The position numbers and the translations under genes are program-made. The notes beneath the pieces are model-generated. The model ran no database searches and was not told the DNA's origin. It was given only the letters and a program-made list of their open reading frames with translations. Below, one piece after another: positions 6,835-9,796 of a stretch of DNA of 9,796 nucleotides (positions are counted from its first letter, which is position 1; each line of letters opens with the position of its first letter). The stretch lies in contig JBGPIK010000259.1 of NCBI GenBank assembly GCA_041484845.1, forward strand, positions 1 through 9,796. Direction: 5' to 3'. The stretch comes from JBGPIK01 sp041484845. Lineage in GTDB: Bacteria > Desulfobacterota > Binatia > UBA9968.

Positions 6835-6862
6835 CCTATACGATACGCAACTTCGGTGTCAA
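6835..6862 (-). promoter_or_regulatory. sigma-70-like promoter for the leftward gene train
   Basis: Read on the minus strand, a perfect TTGACA (6862-6857) is followed by a 16-base spacer and TATAGG (6840-6835), which matches the -10 consensus at four of six positions. Transcription would start near 6828 and give a leader of about 185 bases before the hydrolase ATG at 6642. This is the best promoter-like match I found in the gap. Confidence 0.55.
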
Positions 6863-6899
6863 CTTTGACGCGCCTTTCTACCCATCAGCAAGAGGAATG

Positions 6900-6908
6900 T
6901 GCTATAGA
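6900..6908 (+). promoter_or_regulatory. weak extended -10 candidate for binding protein 2
   Basis: TGCTATAGA gives an extended -10 (TG-N-TATAGA) about 55 bases ahead of the ATG at 6963, but no -35 of quality lies 17 bases upstream. A TTGACG at 6865-6870 is too far away. This is a candidate only. Confidence 0.22.
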
Positions 6909-6962
6909 ACGGGCGTCTGCCAAAGTACGGACAGCTCGAGACGAAAGGAAGCTTCACGACCG

Positions 6963-7973
6963 ATGAAGATGATGCGCGCAACGATTATCGTGATGACAAC
7001 CACCGCAGCACTGGTTGTCTTTTTGGCTTTGACCGTCCACGCGGCCGAGAAAGTGCGCGTCGCTACCGGAGGTTTCTCGCCCAGCGTGCCGCCGTACTTT
7101 TCCTATGCCAAATCGGTTTTGCTCAAGCAGGACATCGAAGTCGAGGACGTGCTGATGAGCAGCGGCTCACTTTCGGCTCAGGCGCTTGCGGCGGGACAGG
7201 TGAAAGTGGTTCTGACCACGGGCGCCGTGGTGCCGCAGTTTAATCTCAGCGGAGGCGACATGGTGATCATCGCCGGCACGATCAATCGCTTGCCGTACCA
7301 GATCGTTGCCCGGGGCGAGATTAAGACCGCGACATTGCTCAAAGGGAAACGGGTAGCGATCAGCCGTTTCGGCTCGTCGTCGGAATGGCTGGTGCGTTAT
7401 GGCCTGGTCAAGATGGGCTTGGACCCGGACAAAGACGTGGTGATCATTCAAACCGGCGCGCAAAGCGCGCGTCTGGCCGCGCTGCAGAGCAATGCCGCCC
7501 AAGCCACGCTACTGGCGCCGCCGATCAGCACCACCGCGGTGCAGAAACTCGGCTTCGTTCAGTTGGCGGATCTCACCGACCTCGATATTAGTTATCCGCT
7601 GCAGTCGGTGATTACGACGCGAGCTTATCTGCGTGACAGTCGGCCGCTGCTCAAGCGCTTGCTGCGCGGCCTCGCGTTGGCGATTCGCCAATACCGCGAG
7701 CAGCCGCAGGTTGGGATCGACTTCCAAATCAAACAATTCAAGGTCTCTGCCGAGGAGGCAGAGATCGGCTATCGCGCTTCCATCAGAGTAACCGAGCCGG
7801 ATCTAAGACTTCCCGACGCAAGCGCGCTCGATTTGACATTGAAGGAAATCGCCGCGCGAGTGGAAAAGGCCAAAAAGATTACCGTGGCCGAACTCAACTT
7901 GGTCGATGATTCGCTGCGTGCGGAGCTGGTCAAAGAAGGTTTGTTCTCTGCTGCGGGGAAAGCAGGTCACTAG
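6963..7973 (+). CDS. ABC-type substrate-binding protein, NMT1/SsuA-like (binding protein 2)
   Basis: A 336-residue secreted binding protein of the same broad NMT1/SsuA-like fold as binding protein 1, but distant in sequence. The ATG at 6963 opens a signal peptide (MKMMR, then hydrophobic IIVMTTTAALVVFLALTV) with likely cleavage after VHA or HAA (residues 27-28). An in-frame ATG at 6897 would add 22 polar residues before it and is rejected. AAGGAA at 6945-6950 is the nearest ribosome binding site, though twelve bases away, so initiation may be modest. Family signatures are LLKGKRVAISRFGSSSE at 125-141 and GAQSARLAALQS at 165-176, parallel to the same regions of protein 1. The ligand is unknown. 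The gene is divergent from the hydrolase and upstream of the epimerase, with no permease or ATPase in view. Confidence 0.87.
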   Translation: MKMMRATIIVMTTTAALVVFLALTVHAAEKVRVATGGFSPSVPPYFSYAKSVLLKQDIEVEDVLMSSGSLSAQALAAGQVKVVLTTGAVVPQFNLSGGDMVIIAGTINRLPYQIVARGEIKTATLLKGKRVAISRFGSSSEWLVRYGLVKMGLDPDKDVVIIQTGAQSARLAALQSNAAQATLLAPPISTTAVQKLGFVQLADLTDLDISYPLQSVITTRAYLRDSRPLLKRLLRGLALAIRQYREQPQVGIDFQIKQFKVSAEEAEIGYRASIRVTEPDLRLPDASALDLTLKEIAARVEKAKKITVAELNLVDDSLRAELVKEGLFSAAGKAGH

Positions 7974-7979
7974 AACATG

Positions 7980-8028
7980 ACCCCCTCTTTGTCTCCCCCT
8001 TGACCAAGGGGGAGATTTAGTAGGGGGT
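7980..8028. repeat. nested palindrome, possible terminator or intergenic repeat
   Basis: A perfect 11-bp inverted repeat, TCTCCCCCTTG (7992-8002) and CAAGGGGGAGA (8005-8015), is separated by two bases. It is enclosed by an outer stem ACCCCCT (7980-7986) and AGGGGGT (8022-8028). It starts seven bases after the stop of binding protein 2. The only T-run after it is TTT at 8016-8018, so it is a poor intrinsic terminator by the usual rule. Its symmetric C-rich form looks like a dispersed palindromic repeat. The motif CCCCCTTGA recurs in the element at 9126-9280. Confidence 0.6.
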
Positions 8029-8121
8029 TCTGAATCCCCGGTAGAGCGGTATGACGCAGGCGACGCCGATTTGGTCAATGAACTACTGGGACAGGACACT
8101 AGGCGCGAAAGGATTCAAACG

Positions 8122-9084
8122 ATGAACGTTCTGATCACTGGCGGCATGGGAGTCAATGGTGCGGTGACCGCAAGGTTGCTGGTGAAAGAAGGGCTGCGAC
8201 CGGTTCTGCTCGACAATCGTATGGACTTGTCGCTCATGCAGGACATTAGGAATAATGTCGATTGTGTAGAAGCGGATGTGTGCGATCAGCGCGCACTGGA
8301 AAAAATCGTGGACGATTACGGCGTGACACACATCGCGCACCTGGCGGCGCTTATGCCGGGGCCTGCCGAAGCGAATCCGCGATTGGGGATACGGGTCGGC
8401 GTCGATGGTACCGTCAACATCTTGGAAGTGGCGCGCGCGCGGAAAATCAAGCGCGTAGTCTTCACCAGCTCAAAAGCGGTTTACGGGGAGATTCTCAGCG
8501 ATTATGCGCCGCCGACTTGCAAGCCCGTGCGCGAAGATCATCCGAAACAGCCGGCGGATATGTATGGAACGATCAAAGTCTGCTGCGAGCAAGTCGGCAA
8601 GTACTATCGGGAAATGTATGGGATCGAATTCATCGTGCTCCGTTACGTTTCGATCTATGGTCCCGGCAAAGAGGCACGGCATGGACCGCTTTCGTTTTAC
8701 GGCCAACTCATCGAAAAGGCGCGCAGCGGCGAGAAATGGCTGGTGCCCCAGGGTGGCGACCAGCTCAACGACGCGGTCTATGTCGGCGACGTTGCTCGCT
8801 CCATTTATTTGGCGCTCAAGGCGCCAACGCCGGGCGAGTGGACATTCAACATAGGAAGGGGCAAGACCTGTACGCCACGCGACTTCTTGAATGCGGCGGC
8901 AAAAATGTTTCCGAGCCATCAAATCGAATTGGGTCCCGGTCCGAGCCAGTTGGGGCGAAGCAAACAGAGTTTCTGTGTCTTCGACATCTCTGCGGCAAGG
9001 AAACATCTTGGCTATGAGCCCGCATACACGGTAGAACAAGGCGTGCGCGATTACGTGGCGAGCTTGGATCGATTGGGCCGCTAA
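8122..9084 (+). CDS. NAD-dependent epimerase/dehydratase (extended SDR)
   Basis: A 320-residue extended short-chain dehydrogenase, the family that includes nucleotide-sugar epimerases, dehydratases and related reductases. The Rossmann signature GGMGVNG at 7-13 (Gly7, Gly10, Gly13) starts right after the first strand. Asp31 at the end of strand two (VLLDNR) favours NAD over NADP. The catalytic set is TSS at 115-117 with YGTIK at 148-152 (Tyr148, Lys152). LRYVSIYGPG at 173-182 and the NDAVYVGDVA region near 216-225 are typical C-domain features. The ATG at 8122 has AAAGGA at 8108-8113 eight bases upstream and lets the Rossmann strand begin at residue 2; an in-frame ATG at 8071 is rejected. No sugar-nucleotide pathway genes surround it, so a role on a hydroxy acid or other alcohol/ketone is equally possible. 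Confidence 0.9.
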   Translation: MNVLITGGMGVNGAVTARLLVKEGLRPVLLDNRMDLSLMQDIRNNVDCVEADVCDQRALEKIVDDYGVTHIAHLAALMPGPAEANPRLGIRVGVDGTVNILEVARARKIKRVVFTSSKAVYGEILSDYAPPTCKPVREDHPKQPADMYGTIKVCCEQVGKYYREMYGIEFIVLRYVSIYGPGKEARHGPLSFYGQLIEKARSGEKWLVPQGGDQLNDAVYVGDVARSIYLALKAPTPGEWTFNIGRGKTCTPRDFLNAAAKMFPSHQIELGPGPSQLGRSKQSFCVFDISAARKHLGYEPAYTVEQGVRDYVASLDRLGR

Positions 9085-9125
9085 GCGGCTTTTGCAAGGG
9101 TAAAACTGTTTAGCATGGATTTGTT

Positions 9126-9280
9126 CCTTCCCCCTTGAGACTGTGTCGTAATGTCATTCTGAGGCGAAGCCGAAGAATCTCGTCTTCGTAACACCCTGAA
9201 AATACGAGATGCTTCGCTTTGCTCAGCATGACATCAAGAGGTCGCGCGGATTGCGACACAGTCTCCTCGATGGGGGAAGG
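9126..9280. repeat. compound palindrome: one intergenic repeat apparently inserted in another
   Basis: Three nested inverted repeats. The outermost is CCTTCCCCC (9126-9134) with GGGGGAAGG (9272-9280). The middle is a perfect 12-bp GAGACTGTGTCG (9137-9148) with CGACACAGTCTC (9254-9265). The innermost pairs a GTCATTCTGAG-type arm (9151-9183) with its imperfect complement (9204-9234) around a 20-base loop. The outer part matches in style the C-rich palindrome at 7980-8028 but is split by the middle and inner parts. CTTGA (9134-9138) and CTCGA (9266-9270) may be a decayed short target duplication. The innermost type is one I recall as widespread in environmental bacterial genomes. No gene lies inside. 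Little else is visible between the epimerase stop and the next gene. Confidence 0.65.
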
Positions 9281-9347
9281 TGAGGATAGGGGTGGTTTGC
9301 GGGCGGAGGCAAGACAAATACTCGACGAGAATTGTTAACTATTGAAC

Positions 9348-9353
9348 GGAGGA
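9348..9353 (+). promoter_or_regulatory. ribosome binding site deciding a GTG start
   Basis: GGAGGA ends five bases before GTG 9359-9361. It is the evidence that the ThDP enzyme starts at GTG rather than at the internal ATG (9443), which would remove the start of its domain. Confidence 0.75.
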
Positions 9354-9358
9354 AGATC

Positions 9359-9796
9359 GTGGCGGAACAATCTAAAGGTAATCCTGAGATTTGGGCGGCG
9401 GGCGTCGGCAGCAAGAGCAAAGCGCAATATGGATCCGACTTGATGGTGGAAGTCTTGCGCGAGCTGGGAATCAAATATATCGCCTTGAATCCGGGCGCGA
9501 GCTACCGCGGCTTGCACGACTCCATCGTTAACTTCGAGCCGGGCAAAGGTCCCGAGATGATCATGTGCACGCACGAAGAGATCGCCGTGGCGCTGGCGAA
9601 CGGTTATGCTCGCGCCACGGGCGAGATTATGGCCACGGGCCTGCACAATATCGTCGGGTTGCAACACGCGTGCATGGCGATCTTCAACGCCTGGTGTGAC
9701 CGCACGCCGATCCTGAATATGGGCGGCGGCTGCCCGCAAAACGCCACTAACCGCCGCTCCACCGATTGGGTGCATACCGCGCTCGTGCAAGGCGCC
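9359..9796 (+). CDS. ThDP-dependent enzyme, N-terminal part (acetolactate synthase / benzoylformate decarboxylase-like), runs off the window
   Basis: The first 146 codons of a thiamine-diphosphate enzyme that continues past the window. The visible part is the PYR (TPP_enzyme_N) domain: GSDLMVEVLRELGIKYIALN at 25-44, then PGASYRGLHDSI at 45-56, and the cofactor-activating glutamate Glu73 in THEEIAVALANGYARATG at 71-88. GLHNIVGLQHACMAIFNAWC and TPIL follow, as in acetolactate synthase, benzoylformate decarboxylase and sulfopyruvate decarboxylase relatives. Such enzymes decarboxylate 2-oxo acids or join the resulting aldehyde unit to an acceptor; which one this is needs the missing C-terminal half. 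The start is GTG at 9359 with GGAGGA at 9348-9353. It lies 274 bases downstream of the epimerase, across the compound palindrome, so it may have its own promoter. Confidence 0.85.
   Translation, partial: MAEQSKGNPEIWAAGVGSKSKAQYGSDLMVEVLRELGIKYIALNPGASYRGLHDSIVNFEPGKGPEMIMCTHEEIAVALANGYARATGEIMATGLHNIVGLQHACMAIFNAWCDRTPILNMGGGCPQNATNRRSTDWVHTALVQGA

Larger units (their letters stand above)
6643..6962. other. divergent intergenic region between hydrolase train and binding protein 2
   Basis: 320 bases, AT-richer than the genes around it. It holds a sigma-70-like promoter facing left, a weaker promoter candidate facing right, a small hairpin (arms CTTCGCC 6731-6737 and GGCGAAG 6741-6747), and an open frame that could be a gene remnant. 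No operator-like repeat or riboswitch was recognised. Confidence 0.6.

Noticed and set aside
6721..6966. 81-codon plus-strand frame in the divergent gap
   Set aside because: No binding site, starts inside a hairpin and passes through the promoter region; the composition is not protein-like.
7980..8028. Standard intrinsic terminator
   Set aside because: Strong stem, but only TTT follows it and the structure is symmetric with an outer stem; kept as a repeat with possible terminator function.
8262..9017. 251-codon plus-strand frame within the epimerase gene
   Set aside because: Shifted-frame shadow; the Rossmann and YxxxK motifs are in the other frame.
1..9796. tRNA, rRNA or riboswitch
   Set aside because: I saw no cloverleaf-type, rRNA-like or known riboswitch core in the gaps; short gaps are accounted for by palindromes, promoters or nothing recognisable.

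Overview
The window is a catabolic or accessory region of a bacterial chromosome, moderately GC-rich by eye, with short Shine-Dalgarno-led genes. The gene types are an Asp/Glu-racemase/arylmalonate-decarboxylase-like enzyme, CoA-ligase-like adenylating enzymes, orphan NMT1/SsuA-type substrate-binding proteins, an alpha/beta hydrolase, an SDR epimerase and a ThDP enzyme. The intergenic palindromes, including one of the 'GTCATTCTGAG' type, look like those of uncultivated soil or sediment lineages (Binatia/'Deltaproteobacteria', Rokubacteria or NC10 type). That taxonomic guess rests on gene flavour and recalled repeats, not on a marker gene.

Layout. (1) 56-787 (+): an arylmalonate decarboxylase/maleate isomerase family protein with only the C-terminal catalytic cysteine. 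(2) 894-6642 (-): a leftward gene train read in the order alpha/beta hydrolase (6642-5275), adenylate-forming ligase B (5260-3743), a possible frameshifted 39-codon frame (3720-3600), substrate-binding protein 1 (3413-2412) and adenylate-forming ligase A (2411-894). A good sigma-70-like promoter (6862-6835) lies upstream of the hydrolase. The two ligases are paralogues of equal length, much more alike at the C-terminus than at the N-terminus. (3) 6963-9796 (+): divergent from the train, substrate-binding protein 2, an NAD-dependent epimerase/dehydratase, and the first 146 codons of a ThDP-dependent enzyme that runs off the window end and starts with GTG.

Three structured intergenic elements stand out. 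One is a roughly 140-bp imperfect palindrome at 3444-3581, bracketed by a 14-bp direct repeat, which looks like an inserted MITE-like element. Another is a perfect 11-bp-arm hairpin with an outer stem at 7980-8028. The third is a compound palindrome at 9126-9280 that reads as one palindromic repeat inserted into another.

How the genes may work together (inference): the binding proteins would capture a small organic acid or sulfonate-like compound, the hydrolase and the adenylating enzymes would hydrolyse and activate carboxylates, and the flanking decarboxylase-like, epimerase-like and ThDP enzymes would act on related acids. No substrate can be fixed from sequence alone, and no ABC permease or ATPase is present in the window.
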